Below are positions 54,525 through 64,000 of a stretch of DNA of 64,000 nt, piece by piece. Position 1 is the stretch's first letter. Every line of letters begins with the position of its first letter. The position numbers were made by a program, and so were the translations under genes. This DNA comes from Eutypa lata (lineage: Eukaryota; Ascomycota; Sordariomycetes; Xylariales; Diatrypaceae): the NCBI GenBank assembly GCA_022661535.1, contig JAKULF010000006.1, positions 1,855,001 through 1,919,000 on the forward strand. The letters run 5' to 3'. The notes beneath the pieces were generated by a model, which was not told the origin of the DNA, searched no databases, and saw nothing but the letters and a program-made list of their open reading frames with translations.

Positions 54525-56180
54525 ATTCTGCTCAAGGGTTGCTAATCGACAGGATCGGGTTTCGAGTGTTGGCCCAGTGTCAAGAGACATAGATGAGGCA
54601 GCGCTACGTTAAAGGGCATAAAGATACCACCTTTCAGCTGCGGCAGCCAACATTTAATAATTGCTGCTACAGCTGCTACCACTTAGCTAGACATCGTCGA
54701 ATTGCGGCCGCCACTACCTGCTTGTCACGGCCGTTACTAGGTATAGTCTACAGCCCTCCTCCCCCTCCTCTCTCGGTCGTGCCACGTCGCTGGCAGCTGT
54801 CAAATTATAACACCAGCCGCGGAACGGTGGTAGCAGCAGCTGTGTGACGGGCTGCAGCTCGATAACGGCTTTGCAGTAAATCGGCCTCACTACTTAATTA
54901 CCTAGTACCTAAGTAAATAAGAAAGTAACTCAATAACTATGCGCATAGCGGCCTGCACGTCATATATGTTAACTTAAAGTGGCTAGACTATTACCATGTA
55001 CGGCTAGCTTTTTCGTGTATGGATCGCTACGCGAATATTGAGCGTACTTCTGGATTTGGGACGTCGACTCTTTGATTCTTTTTGTAGTGGAAAAATTTCG
55101 ACTTAATAACTCTTCGTCTTCACTTCAGTCGTACCTCCTTTCGTAGGAAAAAAAAAAAAACGTGGGCATTTCTAGCTACCATTGTATCCGGTATTTAGGG
55201 GGTTCTTGCGCTCCTTCATACAAGGAGATGACAATCTCTGCCATCCTTGACTTGGTGTGTTAACTTTTCTCCAACTCGTCAAATCATCAGATCCTTGCTG
55301 CGTTGGCAAAGTACTGTAAGTAGGTACTTGGTAGTCACGCGGGTAATCTCGATATCGGATGATCTACCTTAACACTGCATTTATCTAATTCTGAAGAATG
55401 AGAATATAGTAGGAAAATAGCTTAATGCAGAAGCGTTGTTTCTTGATTGCTCCAGCATTGTAACCAGGTAGACTGTTTGATGGTGGTTATTGGATTGAAA
55501 AAAGTAATTACATTATGTACATACATGTAGGTAAGTACTTCGTAGTAAACATAACCAACATACATACAGTTGACTCACCTAACCCACTCGCAGCTGCCAC
55601 AACCATCCACACTGGTGGTTGCCTTGTTGCCAGGGATGCTTGGAAATACGCCACAAACCTTTAAAACAATTACCACATCTAGTTGGGAGTTACTTAGTAT
55701 TACGTAACTTTTCAACTTGGTATCGTCCCAATTTCCCTTTCTTTTTCTTTCCCTCACACTTCTTTTTTCCCTCTCTTATTTGGAGAGCCAGGTCATTTTT
55801 CTAGACTCCATCTTGCATCTTTACCATTTCGTCATCCGGGCCGTATAAAAAGGACCCCACATCTCCGTCATTACTAAACTAACTAAGGTCCTCCGCCGCC
55901 ACCACCCGCGCGCCGTTCTTTTTACTAGCCAAGCAGCCTAAGTAAGCGACGTCACCGAGAAAAGTAGCCCTGGACATTTTTCTCGCTTCTTTAATCTCAG
56001 GCACGCACCCACCGCGACCTTGACCCTGACCCCAATCCTTACTCTCACCCTCAGTCTCACCTTAAATTTTTGTGTTTTTTTTTTGACCGAGTCACCTTCC
56101 CACCTTAGCGAAGCCGAGCCAATCACAACCGCAACCATTGCAGCGTTACATCTGCGACCTAACTCGCATAATAATACATC
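54525..56180. other. Intergenic
   Basis: 1.65 kb without a recognised gene. A12 run near 55148. Pyrimidine-rich and CTCACCCTC-like DNA (56000-56070) precedes the acetyltransferase. Confidence 0.45.
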
Positions 56181-57326
56181 ATGCAGTCCTCTCCCAAGAA
56201 TGAATTCAAGGAGGAATTGCGCCAGAATTTGAGGCGCGCAGACAACGCGGTCGACGATAGCGAAGATCTTGATGACGACTATGTCGAAGTGCAGAAGACC
56301 ATCAGCGGTGGCCGACGTCGCCAAAGCAAGAGCCTCGTCCAGGAAATCCTGCCATTTACATTTTCACCTCTTACTCGCCCGCTCACTATCCGAGATGCGG
56401 ATTGCTGCACCGCCCTGGAGAACGCAGCTTTTACCCACCCGGATCACCGATGCACCAGGGATAAGGTGAGCAACACCGCCAATTTTTCTCGTTTTGTGCA
56501 CTATATAGGGTTGGCCACTTTGTGTGGTAACCAAGGCGGTGGGGTCGTTCTGCATAAGGCAGTCACGACGGTGCAATCCGGCCAACTTTCAGTCTTAACT
56601 CACAATTTATATCTGTTGATTATCTATGGGATACTTGATATCTAACGTATTTCTAGTTCGAATATCGGTTATCAGTTTGTCCGGAGCTAAGTCTAGGAGT
56701 TTTCTGTACAGTGATTCCTTCGGTAGCTGAGGAAAAAGGTTTCGAAATCGATACTCTCTCGACGGCGAAAAAGGTAGAAACCGCGAGGCCTAATGGCGCC
56801 AAAAGCGTTCTATTCGCGCATATCGTCGCGACAAAATCTGATGGACAGACCGTCACCGATCAAGACATGGACTACCCGCGCGATTGGAGAACGAGAAGAG
56901 CTAACACGACTGATGTGGGCCACAAAGAAGCTGGACGGACAATATGCCTTCACTCGTTGGCCGTTCACCCAAAATTGCAAGGTTGTGGTCTAGGGAAGAT
57001 GCTCATGAAGTCGTACTTACAGCAGGTCAAGAACTCGGGCCTTGCGGATCGCATCTCCCTCATCGCCCAGGAGGTGAGCATATATTCCGCAAGCAAGTTC
57101 CCCCCTTCGATCTCCTCTAATTCGTCTATACATAGGATTTGGTCAACTACTATATCAAGCACGGTTTCCATGACCTCGGCCCCAGTAAAGCTACTTTTGG
57201 CGGCGGTGGCTGGCACGACATGGTAAGATGATGAGAAGAAGTTTTGGTGGTTGCTTAGCTAGCTAAGCCGCTAACTAGTTCTTGTAGACAATCGAGCTTG
57301 GTTCTCCGCCCTCGAAGGGAAGATAA
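56181..57326 (+). CDS. GNAT-family N-acetyltransferase (AANAT/polyamine-acetyltransferase-like), four exons
   Basis: 275 residues from exons 56181-56465, 56657-57073, 57136-57222 and 57288-57326, all junctions phase 0. Transfers acetyl from acetyl-CoA to an amine; relatives include arylalkylamine and yeast polyamine (PAA1) acetyltransferases. Seen: RPLTIRDADCCTALENAAF; FEYRLSVCPELSLGVF at the exon 2 start; CLHSLAVHPKLQGCGLGKML, the acetyl-CoA motif A with QGCGLG; LADRISLIAQE; YYIKHGFHDLGPSKATFGGG across exons 2-3. The first 50 residues are a disordered acidic extension. The last exon is only 39 nt (TIELGSPPSKGR). Confidence 0.87.
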
Positions 57327-58212
57327 AAAGAGTTTGTGAGTGTCCATTTTCCACGACCACAGACAATGGGCTGGTGAAACCAATGCGAGAGCTTTTCTGC
57401 AGCATATGTTTGTTTGTTTGATGATGAGCAGGCGTTGAGTTACGAGAACGGACGTCAAGAATTTCCGCGAGCATTTTGATATCCACCGAAGAGACGCTGG
57501 GGGGTTCGCTTTTCGTTTGTTCCTTTCCCCCCTCTTTCAAGCAGATAAAGACTGCCATATAAGCAGTACACGAGATTCTGTTTTCACTTGAACCCGACTT
57601 GATGTGGTTCGGCGTTGCATTTAGACGTGGCATTCGGACATAGACAGGGGGCAAATAAATGCCAACACGGCATGGCTAGGCACTGATAGACTTCGACATT
57701 GCTTTTAGATGAATAGACACATGTATGATTTCGGAACGATCTCCTTTTCTCTCTCTCTCGTCTGCCGTACTAACAAGTGGCTGTTTTAACTTTTCTTATG
57801 AGTGGTTGAAGGATTACTCAACTAAGTCTATCTAATTTCTAACTGATCATGAAACGACGCGTCTAAACTGACAACCAGCCATTGCTTTTTATATATACCG
57901 AGCTGTCCTTTTTGACTCATCCCTAGACGCCTTTGTATCGACCAGTCCAGTCTCGTTGAGACAAGCCTCGAACCTCTATTGCCTCCCCCATGTCTTCCCA
58001 TCTACCTATCACCAGGCCGGCTCCGTGCCTCGATTGTGATTGGCCCAAATCGCGCAGAAAACCCACGCGCAAGACTCGTGGTCGCTGACCCTGCATGTAC
58101 AAGACCCTGAATTTTTCTTGCAAGGTACCTTTGCATTCCAAAAATTATTTTTCTTGAGATTTATTAAAAATTTTTTTTTTTTTTTGGTTTCTGAGCCAAA
58201 TGCACCGCCTAT
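57327..58212. other. Convergent intergenic region
   Basis: 886 bp between the 3' ends of the acetyltransferase and URA5. Has a T14 run near 58170. No gene seen. Confidence 0.5.
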
Positions 58213-58965
58213 CTAGTCGCTAGCGCCGTACTTGCTGCGGTACTCCTCCATGCGGCGGATGTCGTCCTCGGAGATGGCGCCCCGCATGCCGGTGATGATA
58301 TCGGCGAGCTGCACGATCGCCACGATGGGGATGCCGTACTCGCTGCGCAGCTCCCCGATGGCGCTTGTTCTCCCGCTACTACTACTATTACTACTACTGG
58401 TACCATCGTCGGAAGCCTTAGGCAGCGTCTCCTGCCGGTCCAGCGCCACGACGATCCCGGCGACGGTGCCGCCGGCGGCGCGGATCATCTCGACGGCCTG
58501 GCGCTTGGCGGTGCCGCTCGACACGACGTCGTCGATGACGAGGACGCGCTTCCCCTTCAGCGGTGCCCCGACCAGCATCCCGCCCTCGCCGTGGTCCTTG
58601 GCCTCCTTGCGGTCGAACCCGTACCCCACGGCCGCGTACCGCTCGGGCTCCCGCCGCGCCAGCGCGTACAGCACCGATGCGGCTAGCGGGATCCCCTTGT
58701 AGGCCGGGCCGAAGATGACGTCGAATTCGAGAGAGGGGGCCGAGGTGGACGTGGACGTGGAGGAGCTGGAAGTGGAAGTGATGATGGTGCTTGCGAAGGC
58801 GTCGACTATGGCTGCGTGGAGGGCCCCAGTGAAGAAGGAGCCCGCGTTGAAGAAGTAGGGCGATTGCCGCTTCGATTTCAGCTCGAATGTCCCGAACCGC
58901 AGTGCCCCGCCTGCTAGGGCCGCGTGCAGGAAGTCTGTTTTGTATTTGGGGAGTTCTTGCGCCAT
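58213..58965 (-). CDS. URA5: Orotate phosphoribosyltransferase
   Basis: 250 residues, intronless. Joins orotate and PRPP to form OMP, step five of de novo UMP synthesis in the cytosol. Seen: [53 protein letters not shown]; catalytic loop [13 protein letters not shown] (about 117-129) with the mobile-loop Lys residues; PRPP motif [13 protein letters not shown] (141-153). Two Ser/Thr-rich insertions not needed for the fold lie at about 62-76 and 174-190. It is divergent from NOG1, with 637 bp between the start codons. Confidence 0.95.
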   Translation of the reverse strand: MAQELPKYKTDFLHAALAGGALRFGTFELKSKRQSPYFFNAGSFFTGALHAAIVDAFASTIITSTSSSSTSTSTSAPSLEFDVIFGPAYKGIPLAASVLYALARREPERYAAVGYGFDRKEAKDHGEGGMLVGAPLKGKRVLVIDDVVSSGTAKRQAVEMIRAAGGTVAGIVVALDRQETLPKASDDGTSSSNSSSSGRTSAIGELRSEYGIPIVAIVQLADIITGMRGAISEDDIRRMEEYRSKYGASD

Positions 58966-59602
58966 TGTGCTGGTTTGGGCATGTAGGTAGGTATGTATCT
59001 TCCAATGTCTGTCTGGTTTAGATCGTTCTGGTAATTGATCTTCCGGTTAGGAGGTAGGTAAGGTAGTAGTCGAATTTGGGGGTTCCCGAAAAGTCGCAAA
59101 CTCTCAAAAGGTGGGATGCTCTCTATCAATTCTTTTGGAGGGGTAACTCAGTTAGATCCGGCTCTCTCTCCCAGAACTATTTCTTGGCGATACGTGGATA
59201 AGATAAGACGATAAACTTTTTGTGCCAAGATTTCACTGATAGTGGGACTTTAGTTGCTGCCAAGAATTCCAATGATAAGCATATTGCATATTTATCCTAG
59301 TTAAATGTGATATCGATAAGGGAAATGCTGTTTTAAATACTGGCTTCAGGGATTCTGCTCGCTTAACAGCCTATCCGCTAGCACTAGTGGTTACACTCCG
59401 CCTTTTCATATTTTTTATTTGTTTAAAAAAGTTCGGAAGGCAAATCAACTATTTCGGGTTCAAGTCTGGTACTATACGGACAACGGTCAAGGTCACAAAC
59501 AACGCTGCGACCGGCCATTTTCAATTCGACATCCGAGGGCAGTTCTACCCTCCTCTCTCTTTATACATATTAGACTTCTAGTCTTATAATACTGTCGCCA
59601 TA
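58966..59602. promoter_or_regulatory. Divergent promoter region URA5/NOG1
   Basis: 637 bp that must contain both promoters. A tRNA-like A-box/B-box pair around 59375-59470 was considered and rejected. Confidence 0.5.
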
Positions 59603-61976
59603 ATGAAGACCACTTGGAAAGACATCCCCCCGGTGCCGACGTCGCAGGAGTTCCTCGACATCGTCCTGAGCCGGACGCAGCGACGGCTTCCCACCCAGAT
59701 CCGAGCGGGCTTCAAGATCAGCCGTATCCGGAGTTTCTACACGCGCAAGGTCAAGTTCACGCAGGAGACCTTCTCGGAGAAGTTCTCCCAGATCCTCGAC
59801 AGCTTCCCGCGCCTGCAGGACATCCACCCCTTCCACAAGGACCTGCTCAACACCCTCTACGATGCCGACCACTTCAAGATCGCCCTGGGCCAGCTGTCCA
59901 CCGCAAAGCACCTGATCGAGACCATCTCCCGCGACTACGTGCGCCTGCTCAAGTACGCCCAGAGCCTGTTCCAGTGCAAGCAGTTGAAGCGGGCCGCGCT
60001 CGGCCGCATGGCCACCCTCACCAAGCGCCTGAAGGACCCGCTGCTCTACCTCGACCAGGTCCGCCAGCACTTGGGCCGTCTCCCCTCCATCGACCCCAAC
60101 ACCCGCACCCTGCTCATCTGCGGTTACCCGAATGTCGGCAAGTCGAGCTTCCTGCGCTCCATCACCCGCGCCGACGTCGACGTCCAGCCCTACGCTTTCA
60201 CCACGAAGTCGCTCTTCGTCGGCCACTTCGACTACAAGTACCTCCGTTTCCAGGCCATCGATACGCCCGGTATCCTGGACCACCCGCTCGAGGAGATGAA
60301 CACCATCGAGATGCAGAGTATCACCGCTATTGCGCATCTGAGGTCTGCCATACTGTACTTTATGGATCTGAGGTATGTTTTCTGTCTGGCTCTGTTGAGT
60401 GTTTGTTCCTATGCTAACAAGTTTTGCTAGTGAACAATGTGAGCATCTCCCCAACCTTAATATTCTTTTCTGCTTGGCTCGAGCGATTCCTTCGAGAATA
60501 CATTCGTGATTACTCTTATCAGACACATATCTGGTATTGCTTTGGATATATGGTTGCTAACGCCATAACAGGTGGTTACAGCGTACAGGCACAGATTGCC
60601 CTCTTCCGGTCTATCAAGCCATTGTTTTCAAATAAGTTGGTTTTTATCGTAAGTAACCCGTCTAAGTCTATATACACCTATCACGGAGAGACATATAAGG
60701 TCCACCTTCGCCAGCCAAACTATGGAAAAGCGCAATGGCTGACTTGAGATGTCTCTAGGTTATCAACAAGATTGATATCTTAAGGCCGGAAGACTTAGAT
60801 GCCAAGACCAACGAGGACCTTCAGGCACTACTGTCTCCCGGTGATGTCGAGCTGCTTCAACTTTCCTGCAACACCACAGAAGGTGTGCAAGCTGTCAAGA
60901 ATGCTGCTTGCGAGCGCTTAATTGCCGAGCGTGTTTCGCAGAAGCTGAAGGCGGGAACCAACAGCAGTGGTGCTATTGGTGGCAGACTAGCAGATGTTAT
61001 GGCAAGAATTCATGTCGCTCAACCTATGGATGGTGCCACGAGGGAAACATTCATTCCCGAGGCGATTAAGGATATGAAGAAATATGAAAAGGATGATCCT
61101 GAGCGTCGCCGGCTGGCTCGCGATATGGAGGAAGAGAACGGTGGCGCTGGTGTTTTCAACGTCGACTTAAAGGCCGATTACATCCTAGATAATCCCGACT
61201 GGAAGTATGACAGGATCCCTGAGGTCTTCGATGGCAAGAATGTCTATGACTTCATTGACCCCGACATTGACGCTAAGCTCCAAGCCCTCGAAGAGGAAGA
61301 GGACAGGCTTGAGGCTGAAGGTTTCTACGACACCGATGAGGAGCTCGATGATGCCGAGGAGGAGGAGATCCATATGAAGGCGGAGTTGATCCGAGAAAAG
61401 CAATCTTCGATTCGAAACGACGCCAAGATGCGCAAGTCGCTGAAGAACCGGGCCATAATACCGCGGAAGTCGCAGAAGAAGCCGCTCTCGGAGCTCGAGG
61501 AGGCTCTCGACGTCCTGGGTGTCGACACGCACGACCTCCAACTCCGAGCCAGGCCGGAGGCGATCGTCAGCCGTGGCCGGTCTCTTAGCAGGAGCCGGCT
61601 GGGCACGGAGGACTCGAACGCGATGGACGTTGACGAGACGCCGCGGGACAGGCTGCGGTCGAAGAGCCGGGCGAGGAGCCAGCCGGCGACGAACCGCCGC
61701 GACGACGGCGTGCAGGACGACGAGACGCGGACGAAGGCCGACCGGCAGGCGAAGCTGTCCCAGAGGAAGATGAACCGCATGGCGAGGCAGGGAGAGGCCG
61801 ATCGACACGTCGGCACCGCGATGCCGAAGCATTTGGTAAGTTTGATCATCATCATTCTACTCGTTGGGAAGGGGGTTTTTTGCCCCCCGATGCTGTTCAT
61901 AATAAATAAGTCACTAACACATACATCTTCGCAGTTTGCCGGAAAGAGATCGATGGGCAAGACGCAGAGACGTTAA
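59603..61976 (+). CDS. NOG1: Nucleolar GTP-binding protein 1
   Basis: 657 residues from exons 59603-60372, 60431-60438 (8 nt), 60572-60648, 60759-61835 and 61935-61976. Essential GTPase of 60S ribosome assembly, acting in nucleolus and nucleus. Seen: N-terminal [18 protein letters not shown]1 GYPNVGKSS (174-182); G3 DTPG (220-223); G4 NKID (288-291); YFMDLS-EQC-GYS made by the 8-nt microexon; then [20 protein letters not shown] and an acidic/basic tail ending [12 protein letters not shown]. Exon 1 and the tail are more GC-rich than exon 4. Every junction is in phase and the family motifs are unbroken. Confidence 0.95.
60431..60438 (+). other. 8-nt microexon of NOG1
   Basis: TGAACAAT between TTTTGCTAG and GTGAGC. 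It joins AG in exon 1 to GT in exon 3, giving the strictly conserved Ser-Glu-Gln-Cys-Gly turn of NOG1. Confidence 0.85.
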
Positions 61977-63881
61977 AAGGTTTAAGGTCAAGGTCAAGGT
62001 TGAGGATCAGTCAGGGGTCAGGGGTAGATACTGTTTTGTTTCTTACCTGCTGTTGTTGTTGTTGTTGTTGTCGTCGTCGTTACGACTGCTACTACTATCA
62101 TGATACAAGGAGGGTCTCCTTGTCTTGCTTTCTGCATTACGGCGTTGGGGGGAAAAGATACGGTCGTATTAAGAGAGATTTCCTTTTCTTAAAGAGATAT
62201 TGCGAATTTCTATATCGATTCCCATACATATTGATCATCGTTTTATATCTTATCTACGTATTGTGTGCTACCGGAAGCCCCTACTCTTTTCTTCTTTTTA
62301 CGATCTTTACAACAGATTAAAAGGGGTAAGTTAAGAAATCACCCCTCATCCCCCCCTCCCCCCTTTTTTTGGTATTAGAATTCCACCTGAACAATTTTAA
62401 TGAAACTGATGTTCTATTTTTGTAGTTGCTAAAGCCTTTTTAAGACATATCATGATCCACTATGTGCTCCTTTTAAATTCTAGACGGCACCTAAATCAAT
62501 GACAAGTTCTTATTATGTACACTAAGGAGGATGCTAGAAGCTTACATGGGGAAGTATTCTATCACTAGTATGAATACAACAGACAAGCCTTATTCAAATC
62601 GTAGAGCGTTATCTCATTGCACCTACGTATGGCAGGAATACCGTGAGAGAAATGTCAATGTTATCTATCACCCCTGACAAGTAGATTTCTCAGGTGCAGT
62701 ACCCCAGTCCTATAAACAAGCTGTCCTCCGAGCTTTTTCACACAGCTAATTGGGATATTATAAACCTTTCTGTATAAATCCACTTACATCACGGCTTCAG
62801 GAAAGCACACCTCTCCGGCAGTTAGAGTACCATAGACATAATCTGCCGGTAATTTCAAGCGCATAGATGGAAAATATAGTGGCCGAGACTGGTCCACTAA
62901 GAACCTAATGCATGGGATTTACAGGAGCACTAAAGTTATGATAGATGGTGTCTACTGATCACTAATTCGATGAAGCCAAGTAGCATGTGCGCCATAGTTA
63001 TCTCTGCCTACCTCGGTGTTTTTACCAACACAGTCCTTAGATCAAGGTGGCGAGAAGCATAACAAAGGGGCGGCGTACATACAGACTTTAGCGAACTTCG
63101 GATCGACATATGCCTGTATCGTCAAACCAATTAACAGCCGTGGTAGACACCCGTGATCGATGAGATCTCCAACGAATATCTATATAGGTGTCTGTGCTCT
63201 ACACAAATAATTGGAGATTTTTTATATCGCTACAACCAATTGAGTAGTGTATAATAATCAGATTATGCTTCATGACCAGCTCATAAAGGAGAGAGTCGCG
63301 AGTGGTCGAAGATAAAGCTCTCGGTCGATAATCTGCAGGGTAATCAAGCCCATAGAGTTCTCTTGGTCATTTACCATCTCATCTACCTGCTTGAGGACTG
63401 AATTTCATTGGGTTCTATCTAATATTTTGTCATCTACCGCCTGCAATACAACGTAGTGAGTAAGGTTTCAGTGCCTTGGGTTGGTTATAGATAAGGCAAG
63501 AGCTAGACGAGAACCCTCCGTTATGTGTCATATATCTATTTGCCCATCCCGCTAGGTAGTATCAATTAGAGCAGTGGAACGTAGCTCTCATACGTCTTTC
63601 GAACTGCCGGTTATCATTTGATGTTTACGTTCCACAATTTTGAAACCGGTGTGATAATGTGCAATATTATCTATTGGAGAATATATTGAGATCATAAGAC
63701 GTAGAATATATGAAAAGCGGGGTTATCCCGGCAACTCGACAGAGCCTCATCAGCTCTGAATTGCGCCATGCTGTATAGTCGGTTATATAGTATATATATA
63801 CGTGTTTTTTTCTAGCAGCATTGTGAAATTGCCTTAAATTAATTCACTTGCTGCGAGATTGTCCGTACTAGTTTTATCAAG
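61977..63881. other. Intergenic
   Basis: 1.9 kb. (TTG)n/(TCG)n low-complexity DNA near 62050-62085, otherwise AT-rich. No gene recognised. A TATATATATA sequence at about 63787-63800 precedes the next ATG by about 80 bp. Confidence 0.45.
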
Positions 63882-64000
63882 ATGACCACCACGAGTATGC
63901 AGGCTCGCGGCTTGGACTACTACTCACCAAGGCTGTTTCATGATGCAACTTCATCCTTTCAGCCATATGATGTATCCAAATTCGAAGAGATCCTACCCGG
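63882..64000 (+). CDS. Start of an unidentified gene cut by the window edge
   Basis: ATG at 63882 opens a frame to the window end (39 full codons plus 2 nt), beginning MTTTSMQARGLDYYSPRLF. A TATA-like run sits about 80 bp upstream. The visible part is too short to name a family. Confidence 0.4.
   Translation, partial: MTTTSMQARGLDYYSPRLFHDATSSFQPYDVSKFEEILP

Noticed and set aside
59375..59470. Possible intron-containing tRNA (TAGCACTAGTGG and GGTTCAAGTCT)
   Set aside because: D, T and acceptor stems do not pair and the spacing needs an arbitrary intron.

Overview
The window is nuclear DNA of a filamentous ascomycete (Pezizomycotina). Genes carry short introns (about 45-150 nt) with GT..AG ends. 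Coding exons are GC-rich and intergenic DNA is AT-rich. The gene set (QTRT1, MED21, RRG7, URA5, NOG1, a HET-domain relic, NmrA-like reductases, an ankyrin/CorA protein) is typical of that subphylum. Sordariomycetes is likely, but I cannot fix the order from sequence alone. All exon junctions below were worked out by hand from splice consensus, reading frame and family conservation.

Layout. 0.4-2.2 kb: NCS1 nucleobase/allantoin-type permease. 3-5.4 kb: gene-poor DNA with decayed coding-like pieces and an (ACT)n tract. 6.6-7.3: 2EXR-domain protein. 8.6-10.2: queuine tRNA-ribosyltransferase. 10.5-12.0: a secreted, probably GPI-anchored protein with an internally duplicated cysteine domain. 14.2-14.8: small conserved charged protein. 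15.6-18.4: three housekeeping genes, RRG7 (-), MED21 (+) and an SDT1-like pyrimidine 5'-nucleotidase (-). 19.3-22.1: 925-residue disordered protein. 25.7-29.0: eight-exon multi-KH RNA-binding protein. 31.4-35.4: six-exon ankyrin plus CorA-like membrane protein. 38.4-46.7: oxidoreductase cluster (NmrA-like, enoyl reductase, NmrA-like, SDR). 48.8-49.3: secreted Cys-rich protein. 52.9-54.5: broken HET-domain gene. 56.2-57.3: GNAT acetyltransferase. 58.2-62.0: URA5 and NOG1 in divergent orientation. The right edge cuts a gene beginning at 63882.

How genes relate. The 38-47 kb block is the most cluster-like part. Two NmrA-like paralogues in opposite orientation have exactly the same four exon lengths (105/230/347/254 nt). 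They flank a LovC/ToxD-type enoyl reductase, and the second shares a 1.08 kb divergent promoter region with a norsolorinate-ketoreductase-like SDR. No polyketide synthase or P450 lies in the window, so a metabolic product cannot be assigned. Uracil/allantoin-type uptake (NCS1), pyrimidine synthesis (URA5) and a pyrimidine 5'-nucleotidase all occur, but are far apart and need not be linked.

Most unusual signals: two microexons (15 nt in the ankyrin/CorA gene, 8 nt in NOG1), the isostructural inverted NmrA pair, the duplicated cysteine domain, a tRNA-like element with two B boxes and a T-run, and a 24-bp imperfect palindrome around the TATA box of the second NmrA gene. No CRISPR array, rRNA gene or intact transposon was seen.
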